Made by a program: the position numbers and the translations under genes. Of a DNA stretch of 64,000 nucleotides, positions 44,801 through 54,139 are shown piece after piece. The number at the start of each line of letters is the position of its first letter. Position 1 is the first letter of the stretch. The notes beneath the pieces are model-generated. The model was not told where the DNA came from, ran no database searches, and was given only the letters and a program-made list of their open reading frames with translations. This DNA is from Saccharina japonica (taxonomy: Eukaryota; Sar; Phaeophyceae; Laminariales; Laminariaceae): assembly GCA_008828725.1 (NCBI GenBank), contig MEHQ01002244.1, forward strand, positions 1 through 64,000, given 5' to 3'.

Positions 44801-44965
44801 TTTTTTTGTTATTTCATGTTTTCGGATACTTTCGTATGCGCCGATCCCCAAATATATTGCAGATGCGAGACTATTGTGGAGCTTGACGGACACATCTGGC
44901 GGAAGACACCCATCGACCAGCGCGTGCCCATGGCCGCCACCGACCTGGACTTGGCTCTCATGTGA
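41821..44965 (+). CDS. Small membrane-anchored protein, two exons
   Basis: Exon 1 is 41821-42242 (start context GAAGCATGG, donor GG|GTGAGT). Exon 2 is 44863-44965 (acceptor ATTGCAG, stop TGA). Exon 1 ends with two bases of a codon and exon 2 supplies the third, keeping the frame. The product is about 174 residues: MGEPLIGSVICGAVALGMMW gives an N-terminal membrane anchor, followed by a basic, Ala-rich probable helix (residues 28-70), a middle with LWPLLESPENSP and LFIKALRDRLE, and an end CETIVELDGHIWRKTPID ... DLDLALM. The two-exon model rests on phase and splice consensus; a further small exon in the 2.6 kb intron is possible. Function unknown. Confidence 0.65.
43025..43800. repeat. About 240-bp tandem repeat in the intron
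   Basis: Two clear units (about 43030-43268 and 43275-43520) sharing GCGCACCTTCGGCAT, a CAG run, CCATCCCGAATACTC, AGAGGTCTA, and a GTTCGTG / GGTACGGG block, plus a diverged third to about 43800. It lies inside the intron of the small membrane protein gene. Confidence 0.8.
43826..44030. mobile_element. GACACC-type MITE copy, expanded
   Basis: CAGGACACCTATGATGTTAA at one end, AGGCTGATATTTACAGGAAA, GCACCCTTTCCCAGATAAGA, AAATCTAGCCTGGGCC and AATAGTTGTCCTG. Compared with 13487-13640 it carries extra TATTAATA-containing insertions. Confidence 0.6.
44310..44735. repeat. GGTGCG / CGCACC repeat region
   Basis: Words GGTGCGGTGCGG and CGCACCGCACCG occur in both orientations with poly-T and poly-A runs between, suggesting an imperfect inverted-repeat element of about 400 bp. 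Ends and target site not resolved. Intronic. Confidence 0.6.
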
Positions 44966-45192
44966 TTGGTGCGTCAGCCGAGCAGCCACCTCGTCAGCCA
45001 ATCAACGCGTCCGTCACCAAACGCGTCAACCAATGAGCGCATCAAGTCGGCACGGTGAGGCGTGCCCATGGCCGCCCCCGACCTGGACTTGGCTCTCGTG
45101 TGATTGGTGCGTCAGCCGAGCAGCCACCTCGTCAGCCAATCAACGCGTCTGTCACCAGACGCGTCGACCAATGAACGCGTCAAGTCGGCACG
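44917..45192. repeat. 140-bp tandem duplication spanning a stop codon
   Basis: Two units, 44917-45056 and about 45060-45192, about 95% identical, starting CAGCGCGTGCCCATGGCC (first) and GAGGCGTGCCCATGGCC (second). The first contains the last 16 codons and the stop of the small membrane protein gene, so the second copy lies in its presumed 3' UTR. Within each unit GGTGCGTCAGCC and ACGCGTC words repeat. Confidence 0.85.
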
Positions 45193-45199
45193 CATGGTG

Positions 45200-48100
45200 A
45201 GGAGGAAAGCAGACGGCGTTGCCGACTGACTGCCCACCAAGCAAGCGTCCCACCCTTGCCTTCGTTTTTTTGCCCGCCGATTGATACAATCGGGGGGGGG
45301 GGGGTGAGATACCGAAAAAAAAAGGGCCGGAAAAAAAAAAAGTCTTGTCGATTTGTAGATGTTGATCATCTCGACCCGATTGCGCTACGTACTGGCCCGG
45401 AACTGTGATTGATGGTCTTGACCAAGCTACGATGTGCGACGGCACAGCAGCGGCAGGGCGCCTTAAGATAGATCGATAGCTCATCTCGCCCAGCCCAGTC
45501 GGGGAGGTCAGGTCAGCACGGCGGGGGTGGGCACAGGAGGGCGGGAGGGAGGATGATGGCCATTCCTATCACTGACGTGAGCGTTGCGAGTAAGACGCAC
45601 GTGAGCCGTTTCCGTTCGAGTTTGACCATTTCAAGTGTTTGCTGGGGGGGGGTTTTCGTTCCCTGGATGGCGCGCCGCCCAAGTTGTTTGCCTTGCTTTT
45701 GCCGCTTTTCCATACTAATAGGAGTATGAAATTGCGAGTCGCTTGCCTCCCAGAAGGTATGGCAAGGCATGTCTGCGGAGGCGTGTTTGGTTGGGGATGG
45801 GGTTGTTCAATTCTGGATTCGTTCTATGTGGGGGTGGTGAGGTGTGGTTTGGTTGGGTGGGTGAGATAGGGTAGGATAGGGTAAGACAGCGACGGCGACA
45901 AAATACTAAGATGCCGTTGTTTCGGACTATTAATAGCTTGGGGACACGTTTGACAGCAGACAGGGAGGATTCCCTATCTTTCCCTATATCCGGTTTTCCC
46001 CCCTTTTTTTCTGTTTGTTTTGTTGTCCCGTTGGTTTGTCGTGTTGCATTGTGCCATCAGCGATTATGAGGCACTAACCTGCCCGTTCGTCCGCGAGGAC
46101 ACATTACAATTCAAGGGCGTGAGAGGGGAAGGGATGGCCTCGAAAAAATCCGGGCTGAAAAAAAATGCAACAAAAATAGTTTGTGGTTTCGGTGTGTCCC
46201 CCCGAGTTTGAGGTTTCAGGCGCTCTTTCGATGCGAAAGAGGTCGGGTCGGCTTGCGTCGTTCATGTTGAATGTTGGATGCTGATCACATTGACTGGTTG
46301 GTATGTCCCTCCCTGTTTCTTCATGGCTGATTGTGGCCTGTGTACCCTCCCCCCTTGCCATTGGGGTGAGGAGTGATTTTTTCGTTGTAGGATGTAGGGC
46401 CGTAAGGTCGGCTTGCTTGCGTTCCGTTCGTCCGTTGTTTGCTCTATCGGCGTTATTTCGATGCCCCGTCCGTTCGTCTGCTCCTCCGATGCGGCGGGGG
46501 GAGGCGTTGGTTGTATGCGCTTTGTCCATTTTTTTGTCATTGGGGTGGTTGTTTTGGTTTGTGTGGTAAGGTAGTGGGTCTCGCTCAGTCGTTGATCAGG
46601 TGAAACCGATGTGTTCCTTGAGTTGTTTGTATTGAATTGCTGGTCTTCTTTTCTTTTTTTATTATCTTTCGGTGGGGAGCTAGAGGATATGGGAGAGTTC
46701 ATAAAATATAGCTGAAGCTCCTTGTAATGAATTCTCGAAATCTCTCTTCCGCTGTTGTTATTTGCTTTTTTTTGTTCTCTTGTCTTGTTGAATTTGTTAT
46801 TCTTGTGCCGTGAGTTGGTTGGTAGGTACCGCTCTGTCCGGAGATAGAAAGACCATTTGGGCATTCGTTATACTGCCCAAACGATTTTTATTTTTCCAGG
46901 CAGACCGGTATGTGATAGTGCCGAATCTTCGCGAGGAGAGGCTGCATGCAGTGCAGTGAACGAAGCGACGTGCTGCTTTGTGGCGGCAAGTTTGAAAAGT
47001 GTCTGCTTTTGACACCGTGATTCTTCTTTCTATTGGATTTTTTCTTATTTTTTTCGTCCCTTGTACCGGGGTTGACACGTTCCGTGCGTGTTGTCTTTGG
47101 CTTTTACACAAGCTATCAATAGGTGTTGGTGTTATTAAAAAAAGGCCCGGTCGGCAAGGGGTTACGTTAACCCCCTCCCCCCCCCCCCGCGTTAGCAGTA
47201 GTAGACAATAGTTGGTATATATCGCCGTGGTATCTATACATATATCTGCGCGAGAGCAGGTATGGTATTTTATGACCTGTCGTTTGTTCGTTTTTTATTA
47301 TTTTCATGTAACACCGATCGATTTGAGAGATATGTGTGGTTGGGTGTGGTCTTAGCTTTACTATTCCAGTATCGATTGGTATATATACATATTATATGTA
47401 TATGTATATGATATATACTCAGGGTTAGGTTGTTTCCGGCCTCTCGGTAGGCCGTTGTTGTACATCGCGCTCTGGTTGAATTCAGCGCAGTGTTTTTTGG
47501 GGGGAAGGTCTTTTGAGCAAGTTTGTCCGTACGGACTGAACTGTTTGTTGCTCGATGGACCAAAGAGGAGAGGGGTGAGAACGGTTTCAACGCACGAGTT
47601 TTTTGTGCGCGTTCTTGTTTCGTGGTTGTCCCGACCTTGGCTTTGATCCACAAACGAAGCCCGCGCGGTAAATCTCTATATAGTGCACGATGTGTGACAT
47701 GATTAGGCCATGTCTCTCAAGTGCACCGCGTGGAAGAAATCGTGGGAGAAAATCGGAGGGAGTGCCGTGCTTTTGGTTCGACCTAAAAATATTGGAATTG
47801 ACGTTTTTTTTCAAGAGGGCAACCTAACCAGCTGTTTCGAGCTGGGGCTAGCTTTTTTTTTTGGCGCACGGCCGAGCCAGCGTCATTGGATGTTTCTCGG
47901 GCAGAAAAATAATGGCGTCGAAATGCCTCGTTAATGTGGGAGCTTTCGAGGAACCATCTCGGGACAGGAGGGGGGGGGGGGGGTCGGGGAGTGTGGAAGT
48001 TTCTGGGGAGTTTCGTGGAAAATTCCACGAACTTTCCGGGAAATTCTAGGGAAAAATCGGGAATTGACATTTTGGGCAGTGGGGTGTACACACAAAATGT

Positions 48101-49760
48101 GTCGTGAGGGAAATGTCTGTGTTGTCTCTCGTAGTTGAGAAGCAAGTGAGATAGAACAAAAATGGTTTTCAGGGTGACGTTAGTGACGGAAGCTCGAACC
48201 GTAGTAGGAAGAATGGAGGGGGAAAACAGAAACTGATTGCTGCCGTCTTTTGCGGATTGGGTGGCTTAACATGACAGCACAAGGGGCATTGTTTCAGCGG
48301 GGTTTGTTGCGATTTTTAGTCGCATGTTTATTGTGACAGCGAATGGGGAATGTGTCAGTCGACGGGCATACCTGGTGTCTGTCGGTCGACGGCTCTCGCA
48401 GCAGACGATAACGACGGAAAGTCATGAGTAGGTGGAGTTTGTAGTAGCAGTTGCTTTCGCCATAAAACGGTGTCTGCGATCGGTAAACAATTCGGGGGTG
48501 TGGTGTTGCTTGGTGTTGACGTAACTTGACGGCCGAGCGTTTTCGTGGGTACATAGTAGAGTAACCACAGTACGTGCTCGTGTGCGGAAAATTCGGGTAT
48601 GTGCGCGGGGGGCATCGATTGCTTTTTTTTCTTCCCGTTCGTTCGAAGGCTGATATATTAATATTTGCGGCTAGTTTTCTTTGGTTTCGACGTGGGCTTG
48701 TGTTGTAGTCGGTGTCGGCGGACGGATGGATGCATGATGGTCCACCTTTCGCTGTGGCTGTCTGCCCTTTTCGTCCTCGACGTGTGTGGGAAGGGTGTGT
48801 AGGACCGCCCTCCTAGTACTGTCTTGCTGTGTGTTGTTGGGCAATGGACGGAGGGGGGGGGGGTATGCATTGGGTCGATCAGTCTTTTGCATCCGGTGTT
48901 GGACCGCTTTTGCCTGCCTACTGTCTGTATGGTGGCATGGGTGAGGCTCCACCACTCTTTCGGAGTCCGGGTAGGTAAGGGGCCGCTTTGCTGACTTTTT
49001 CGTTTGTGTCAATGAGCGGGCAGGGGGGGAGGGGGAGGGGGTATGCATTCGATCGAGCACTTTTTCGACGTGAGCTCGGTTCGGTCGGGTCGCGACCAGA
49101 AACGGACGATGCACAGGGGGGTGGGGGGTGAGTGGGTGTAGGCTTAGAAATTGGTGGCATGTATCACGGCAGTCTTGGCATGGTGATCGAGCCCCGACAC
49201 GAGCGCCGGCTGCAGTGTTGACCAGACCCGCACGGATTTTTTGGGGGGCCTCGGCAGGGAGGCGGCACCTCGTGTGGTTATGGGTTGTGTGGCCAGTCTT
49301 GTTATTTAGCGCGCGAGATCATTGTTCAGACGAGGGAGGATGGATGGAGGTGAAATCATGAAATCATTAGCAGGTAAGAGTTAGTATTGTTAGTAGGTAC
49401 AACATTTATGTGGGTTGATCAGTAGAGCAAGAAAGTCATTTCCGCTAATAGTAGGAGGTGGGGTTGAGGTTTTTGGTTATTGAGAATTGATCGGCCCGCT
49501 GGGTACCGTAACTATGTACGTACCCACGCGCATATATGTAGTGGTGTTTATTATTATCCCAGTGTGTTTTGCCTGGTTGTTGTGTGCTTGGCTGGAAATG
49601 CCGCAGGGGTTGGCCTTTTCTTTGCGCTACGTTCAACGCGCGTACTCGGTTGGCCGGGTTATAATTGTCCGACAACATTAATTATTAAGTGAGAAAAGCC
49701 AGAAAAAAAACACCTTTCATCAACCAGGCAGTCCGCAGGCAGGGCCAGTACCTACGATGT
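45200..49760. other. Long stretch without a convincing gene
   Basis: G- and T-rich on the plus strand, with C/G homopolymer runs (45290, 47170, 47975, 48855) and many short open frames but no recognisable domain. Short inverted pair GTGGAAAATTCCACGAACTT near 48015-48040. Some of it may be UTR or intron of genes outside my recognition. Confidence 0.3.
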
Positions 49761-49769
49761 TATATGATA

Positions 49770-49875
49770 TGATGGTGATGATGATGATGACGACAATGGC
49801 AATGCTGCTGCTGATGATGATGATGATGATGATGATGATGGTGATGATGATCATGATGATAATGATGGTGAACAA
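49770..49875. repeat. (GATGAT)n microsatellite
   Basis: GATGAT triplets with GGTGAT and CATGAT interruptions for about 100 bp. Confidence 0.9.
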
Positions 49876-49951
49876 AACATAATATCATACCAGCAGCTGG
49901 TACCAGGCGAGCATCATCGTACTGTGTTGCACGCCTATGAATACTGTTCAT

Positions 49952-50098
49952 AGTTTGGATGTCCTTCGCGTGCTGTTCCCCGGAGAGCTGCTTTTTTTCT
50001 TGTTTGGATGTGCTTCGCGTGCTGTTCCCCGGAGAGCTGCTTTTTTTCTTGCTTGGATGTGCTTCGCGTGCTGTTCCCCGGATGGCTGGTTTTTTTTT
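49952..50098. repeat. About 51-bp tandem repeat, three units
   Basis: Each unit contains TTTGGATGTGCTTCGCGTGC, TGTTCCCCGGAGAGCTGC and a T-run. The unit keeps both strands open (LDVLRVLFPGE; GNSTRSTSKQEKK), which is a repeat effect. Confidence 0.9.
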
Positions 50099-50311
50099 TG
50101 GTGCAGTGGGACGACCAGTCGCACTACTCGTACAGTAGTAGGAGAGGGAGAGGGTCCCATCCTTACTTGCAAACTGTGCTAGCCAACAATACCGGCACTG
50201 TAGCAGCAACCGGCACTACTCCGGAGCGGGGAACATATAGGTTTTACTATGAAAATGAAAAACTGTGCCGGTCAAAAACACCGGCACTACTCCGGCAACC
50301 GGAACTATAGA

Positions 50312-50772
50312 ACAGCCGATTTTCCTATTTGAGAATTGCCTTTCCGATGAGAATGAAAATCGAAAATATTGGTTTTTGAATTGTAAGAGATGTACTTCCC
50401 ATACAGTCATGTTTTCCACTGTAAACTATTGTCGTTGTGACACCCGTCGATGACAAAAAAAAAAAAAACGAAATCGGCATCGGCAGTCTCAAGATATCGA
50501 GGATCCCAGAAAAATCTGTACTTCTGGGCGAGGTATGATACCTCGCTCATAAATGCAAATTCCCTTAAATCCTTGATTTTTCGAGCCTGTCAAGGCCGAT
50601 TTCATCTTTTTTTTCGTGGATCGATACCTATCATCGAGGAACGTATTTTCTAGGTCAAATTTTGATCGTGAGCGAAATACAACTCTTACGAACGTACATA
50701 ATAACAAAGTAGTACTCAAATCGATTTTCATTCTCATCGGAAAGGCAATTCTCAATTAGGAAAATCGGCTGT
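50312..50772. mobile_element. 461-bp TIR element with 6-bp target duplication
   Basis: Terminal inverted repeats of about 51 bp with one mismatch, beginning ACAGCCGATTTTCCTA and continuing through TTGCCTTTCCGATGAGAATG. A 6-bp direct repeat TATAGA flanks it (50306-50311 and 50773-50778). No transposase. Superfamily not assigned; a 6-bp duplication is unusual among common cut-and-paste families. Confidence 0.85.
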
Positions 50773-51124
50773 TATAGAGAGACCACCCACCACTGTACTG
50801 CATCGTGATTTTATATGTGCGTTCCTAGTGAGATCGAGCGACGGCGCTACTACACCGACAGGTGGTATCGTAATCGTAGGAATATAAAACGAATCGCGTG
50901 GAGATATTGAACTCCCCCTTACATATATACCAGGTACCAGGTATATGATATATACCTGGTACACGATATGGGCGTAAAACAAGAACTTGTGGAAACATTG
51001 AACAGCAGTTAGTGTAGCACACCATTGGTAAGAGAGGTTTTCGACACCACAAGTGGGATTTGCTACGTTTCTCAATGCCTCGATAAGGAATGTTGTATTA
51101 TTATATTATTGATAGTATGCCCAC

Positions 51125-51611
51125 CAGGGCATTAATTAGGTGTTGCGCTGGCGCAACATTTGGTCAAAATAACCGTTTTGCGCATCAACAGTCGCCGCGA
51201 GGCTGGTTGCGCGCAGCGCAACACGCGTTTTTGGGCGCGTAACTTTTTTCGCCGCAGGCGTTTTTTTTTGTTGCGCGTTTTTTTCTCGCCGGAGGCGAGA
51301 AAATTTTTTGGGGGTCTTTTTTTCTTGATAATTATTAATAGTCGTAATTGAACATATTTTAGGCCCCTTGCCCTATTCGGGATGGACTAAAACAAAAATT
51401 AGACGCTTTTTGCTATTCGCCGTAGCCAAAAGTAAGTTAAATGGCTTTTTACTTAGTTTTGAGGCGCATATTCGCGCATAGATCGCAATTTTTTCGCCTC
51501 CGGCGGCCCTCCGGGGGCACGCGCCACCGGCGTGTTGCGCTGCGCGCAACACTCATTGAGTCGCCTGTTGCGCTGCGCGCAACAGACGCCGAACCACTAA
51601 CTAATGCCCTG
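51125..51611. mobile_element. Non-autonomous hAT-type element, 487 bp
   Basis: Ends CAGGGCATTAATTAG and CTAACTAATGCCCTG are inverted. The 8-bp target duplication ATGCCCAC is perfect (51117-51124 and 51612-51619). CAGGG ends plus 8-bp duplications are the hAT signature. The interior has several copies of the palindromic word GTTGCGC-GCGCAAC and a CTCGCCGGAGGCGAG hairpin. No transposase frame. Confidence 0.85.
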
Positions 51612-51794
51612 ATGCCCACATTGTGCAACCCGGTGGTCCTCGTAGCATGGAACGAATCATAGAATCGACGTATGGCGGGTACGATCGGCGCCGGAAACAC
51701 GCACTCCAAGTAAGTGTGTGTGTGTGGTCTTCACATTACAGTACATATTTTCTTTCTTCGTAGCCGTCGACATCCCAGCACACCTATATTAAAC

Positions 51795-51850
51795 CCTTAA
51801 GAACTGGTCCCACGAAGTTGGGGACAAACTACTTGGAATTAGGGATGCGA
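51795..51850. mobile_element. Half of a TTTAACCC MITE
   Basis: AAACCCTTAAGAACTGGTCC, ACGAAGTTGGGGACAAACT and ACTTGGAATTAGGGATG match the copy at 12672-12762 in the other orientation. The far end has been lost. Confidence 0.5.
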
Positions 51851-51930
51851 ACATTTCATTCTCTCGATCCACTGTTCCTCGTGAGCCGTTGTAAGAGCAG
51901 TCGGTGCGGTATTGTACATCATCTAGGTGG

Positions 51931-52245
51931 CCGGTCGCCCCGGTGGTCTAACTGGTAGCCACGAAGCCTGTAGGCCGGATGTCGAGGGTTCGATTCTCCC
52001 CATGGAGGTTTTTATTCTCAAATGACACCGTCTGTCGAGAGCGCATATTATAGCGTGGGTAAGCAAAATTCGACGAGAGTTGACGAGGGAAGAAAGTGCT
52101 GAAATCTTCTCGCGATAAAAATGCAAGCAAGAACCGTAGTGGGGGAGGAGGGAGAGGAGTCTACTTTGTGACCCCGGATCTGAGTTACGACTAGGGAGGG
52201 AGAAAGACGGAAGTGCGAAGAAAATAAATGGGATGGACAAAAAAA
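51931..52245 (+). mobile_element. tRNA-derived SINE, second good copy
   Basis: Head CCGGTCGCCCCGGTGG with A box TGGTCTAACTGG and B box GGTTCGATTC, then body TCTCGCGATAAAAATGCAAG, GAACCGTAGTGGGGGAGG, GGATCTGAGTTACGACTAG and an A/G-rich end. Same order as the minus-strand copy at 38009-38347. The head most resembles a tRNA with CTA/CTAG D-loop sequence; a parent tRNA was not settled. Confidence 0.8.
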
Positions 52246-52259
52246 GAAAAAAAAAAGAT

Positions 52260-53320
52260 AGTTTAGTGCCCCCAGCGGGATTGGAATTGGGTTTGTTCAC
52301 GCTCGCTGTACTTTCCTATTCCCTGTTGGAGTCAATGGACGTGGATAACGTTGAAGTTTTACGCTTTATAGGTCGTGATTGTAGATAACGCCCTGATCAT
52401 GTGCGCACCTTTTGTCCCGAATATAAGCACCGTTTGTATACTAATTTAAAATATAAAATGTGCTTGTATGTGAAGACAGCAACATCGAGACGACAATTTA
52501 GTTGTGCAACGTGGGTTACCATTTTGGGAGCCATGTAAGTAAGAGCATCTCGATCGAAATAACAAAACCACCAAAAAACGAGCACACCGTTTTCTCGGTC
52601 TTGGGGTATGGGCCTGTCTCACGGAATTGGATTCTTGAACAATGGTCTTGTGTTGGCGCAGCGTAACACGCAAATTTGCCGATGAAGACGAACCAAAGCA
52701 TGTGAAAACTTGTATGAATGACTGCAAAGAAATAGGGCAGTAGCGCAGCTGAGTAGCTCTGAAAAAAAGTGCAGCACAGCCCCGTACGTAGCACAATTCT
52801 TCGCGCCTCGGACGGACAACTCATGATCTACATATCAGATAGATAGATCATCTAGTTCCTCGCCTACTTTTTTTTGTGAAAGGCCGTTCGTGCAGGATCT
52901 TCACCGTACGAATCCAACCTACAGTAGGACGTATGTGCTGCTGTATGTACATCATGCAGACTATACGCCACCCGGTAACAGTAACATGAGCTAGATCATA
53001 CGGATCACAAATGTATCTGATATTACGGTATAATATACCTGGTACTACAGTACTACTGTAAAAAAAATGGATTTAAAGTATACCTGGTAACCATTATTAT
53101 TGTCGAACAGTGTTCCTTCCGGCTCCGCTCACGTTCGCTTCGCTAGTACAAATAATGATCGTGCCAAAATATCGCGCCGCACAATAACTCCCGTCCTCAG
53201 TCAATCCTTCCGCCAAGAATCAGGAAAAGTCACAACATTATTCCTTCACGCCCCATGCCCCCCGCGCGCTCCACTACCGAGAGCATCAGATCAGTATGAT
53301 GCTTCGTTTGCGTCCCTCGC
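52260..53320. other. No gene recognised
   Basis: Between the SINE and the 63-bp minisatellite. Open frames of 60-116 codons on the minus strand (52440-52820) show no domain. Contains scattered TACCTGGTA words. Confidence 0.3.
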
Positions 53321-53389
53321 CTCCCTTCCACGAAGGAATGTCTTAAGCACTCTACGTATGGTGCTTGATCTCCGCCACTCCACCCACGA

Positions 53390-54130
53390 ATGCCATCAGC
53401 ACTACTACGTATGGCGTTCAATTCCAGCCCTCCGTGCCCCGTTCGACGAATGCCTCCAGCGATATTATTATTATTATAGGTATCAGACATCATTTTCCGT
53501 CCCCCGTCCCCTCCTCCACGAATGCCATCAGCACTCTGATACTACGATACTTGCACATTTTCCGTCCCCCGTCCCCTCCTCCACGAATGCCATCAGCACT
53601 CTCTGATATTATCATACTTCATTCCCGTCCCCCGTCCCCTCCTCCACGAATGCCATCAGCACTCTCTGATACTATAATACTTCGTTTCCGTTCCCCGTCC
53701 CCTTCTCCATGAATGCCATCAGCACTGTCTGATATTATGATACTTCGTTTCCGTTCCCCGTCCCCTTCCCCACGAATGCCATCAGCACTCTCTGATACTA
53801 TAATACTTCATTTCCGTCCCCCGTCCCCTCCTCCACGAATGCCATCAGCACTCTTTGATATAATGATACTTCGTTTCCGTCCCCCGTCCCCTCCTCCACG
53901 AATGCCATCAGCACTCTCTGATATTATGATACTTCGTTTCCGTTTCCCGTCCCCTCCCCCACGAATGCCATCAGCACTCTCTGATACTCTTAATACTTCG
54001 CATGATATTTAATTTCCGTCCTCCGTCCGAAAATGTCATCAGCACTACTATGATGTTTCGTTTCTGCTCTTATCAGCACTACATAGTACTTGTCCTTTCC
54101 ATCCCCCGTCCCCTCATCCACAAAAGCCGT
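53390..54130. repeat. 63-bp minisatellite
   Basis: About nine good units spaced exactly 63 bp (for example TGCCATCAGC at 53651, 53714, 53777, 53840) with older diverged units at both ends. Each unit holds ACGAATGCCATCAGCACTCT, GATACTATAATACTTC and a CCCCGTCCCCTCC block. 63 is a multiple of 3, so one frame stays open (PRMPSALSDIMILRF); no start context or splice signal supports translation. Confidence 0.9.
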
Positions 54131-54139
54131 AATTTAGCA

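Noticed and set aside
46104-46864. Minus-strand frames of 140-200 codons
   Set aside because: Asn/Thr/Lys-rich low-complexity text without splice or start support and no domain.
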